Positions 6,855-7,114 of a DNA stretch of 7,114 nt are shown here, piece after piece (within the stretch, counting starts at the first letter, position 1; each line of letters opens with the position of its first letter). The position numbers and the translations under genes are program-made. The notes beneath the pieces are model-generated. The model was given only the letters and a program-made list of their open reading frames with translations. It did not search any database and was not told where the DNA came from. The stretch comes from Candidatus Wirthbacteria bacterium CG2_30_54_11 (GTDB taxonomy: Bacteria; Patescibacteriota; CG2-30-54-11): the NCBI GenBank assembly GCA_001873755.1, contig MNZT01000007.1, positions 1-7,114 on the forward strand, given 5' to 3'.

Positions 6855-6925
6855 GGGCTCCTTTCAAAAACGTAACTTCACTCAATACAACACCCGGATT
6901 CCGCAAAAAATAACATTTTCTAATC
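6855..6925 (-). promoter_or_regulatory. Intergenic region upstream of the sigma factor, possible promoter (weak)
   Basis: The 71 bases between the glycosyltransferase stop and the sigma-factor start are visibly more AT-rich than the genes, including a run of six T on the minus strand near 6905-6910. A GGAATCC sequence (minus strand, about 6897-6903) resembles the GGAAC-type -35 element of ECF promoters, but I find no convincing -10 element at the expected 16-17 base spacing and no clear sigma-70 promoter. No hairpin terminator is visible. This is the most plausible place for the operon promoter, but the sequence does not prove it. Confidence 0.25.
6858..6864 (-). promoter_or_regulatory. Ribosome binding site of the sigma-factor gene (short spacing)
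   Basis: AAAGGAG on the minus strand is followed by only CCC before the ATG at 6854-6852. The match to the anti-Shine-Dalgarno is good but the spacing is shorter than usual, which may lower translation of the sigma factor. No alternative start is possible upstream because of an in-frame TGA at 6866-6864, and the next downstream candidate (GTG, codon 21) would shorten the N-terminus. Confidence 0.7.
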
Positions 6926-7114
6926 TCAAGAATGGAAAATAGCGTGCACCTGCTGCGCGGTAGCGCTCCAGGTGTACTTCGCCGCCTGCTTTGCCCCCCG
7001 GACCCGCATGGACTCCAATTCGCGTTCGTTGAAGAGGAGGCTCGACATCGTATCTGTGATGGAAGAGCTGTTCTGAGGGTCGAAATACGCGGCAGCCTCT
7101 CCACCCACATCAGG
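6926..7114 (-). CDS. Glycosyltransferase, GT4-type, C-terminal end (partial)
   Basis: The last 62 residues of a gene entering from beyond the window edge. It begins PDVGGEAAAYFDP, which matches the GT-B fold family 4 pattern lPEvaGdAalyfdP found just after the nucleotide-sugar binding EX7E motif. It ends with a helix (LLFNERELESMRVRGAKQAA) and KYTWSATAQQVHAIF before the TGA, the usual family ending (r..fsWe.tA..v...y). These enzymes move a sugar from a nucleotide donor to an acceptor in surface polysaccharide or glycolipid synthesis. Donor and acceptor cannot be told from this part. An internal GTG at 7108-7106 is not the true start, since the conserved residues continue upstream of it. It lies 71 bases before the sigma factor and may belong to a separate unit. 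Confidence 0.85.
   Translation of the reverse strand, partial: PDVGGEAAAYFDPQNSSSITDTMSSLLFNERELESMRVRGAKQAAKYTWSATAQQVHAIFHS

Noticed and set aside
6261..6875. Open frame of 204 codons on the plus strand covering almost the whole sigma-factor gene
   Set aside because: It is the antisense frame of a clearly conserved ECF sigma gene. Its translation shows no recognisable domain and it has no evident ribosome site.
6847..7110. Alternative minus-strand frame of 87 codons overlapping the glycosyltransferase end and the sigma start
   Set aside because: The frame 6926-7114 gives the conserved GT4 C-terminus, while this one gives no conserved sequence and runs across the intergenic region.

Overview
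The window is a compact bacterial gene cluster with every supported gene on the minus strand. Transcription runs from high to low coordinates. Order: the 3' end of a family-4 type glycosyltransferase (6926-7114, cut by the window edge), an ECF-type RNA polymerase sigma factor (6243-6854), a giant membrane-anchored alpha-2-macroglobulin (A2M) family protein of 2037 residues (101-6214), and the first 30 codons of another exported or membrane protein (1-92). The last three are spaced tightly (28 and 8 bases between genes) with no terminator between them, so they read as one operon. All three complete stop codons are TGA, so this is not an organism that reads TGA as Trp or Gly. Base composition looks moderately GC-rich by eye (not counted). 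The taxon cannot be fixed from this sequence; a candidate-phylum or Chloroflexota-like bacterium is a guess only.

The A2M-like protein dominates. In order it has a charged cytoplasmic N-terminus of about 90 residues, one membrane helix (about 91-112), two SbsA/Big_5-type Ig-like domains, a series of macroglobulin (MG) domains, a thioester-domain (TED) region and the typical bacterial A2M C-terminal domain. Two things stand out. First, a complete Hint (intein/hedgehog-type) autoprocessing domain of 141 residues (Cys1164-Asn1304; nt 2303-2725) sits exactly where A2Ms carry the protease bait region, between MG6 and MG7. It has no homing endonuclease and is followed by Glu, so it resembles a bacterial intein-like (BIL) or pretoxin-HINT domain rather than a standard intein. 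Second, the thioester motif CxEQ has become LTEQ, so the usual covalent trapping chemistry is absent.

The sigma factor lies immediately upstream of a single-pass protein with a cytoplasmic tail and a protease-sensing ectodomain. This suggests that the A2M protein may itself be the anti-sigma factor or signal transducer. Working hypothesis: an envelope-stress or protease-surveillance system in which processing at the bait-position Hint domain, or proteolysis around it, changes the ectodomain and releases the sigma factor. The gene order, domain order and catalytic residues are read directly from sequence. The signalling link and the Hint activity are inference.
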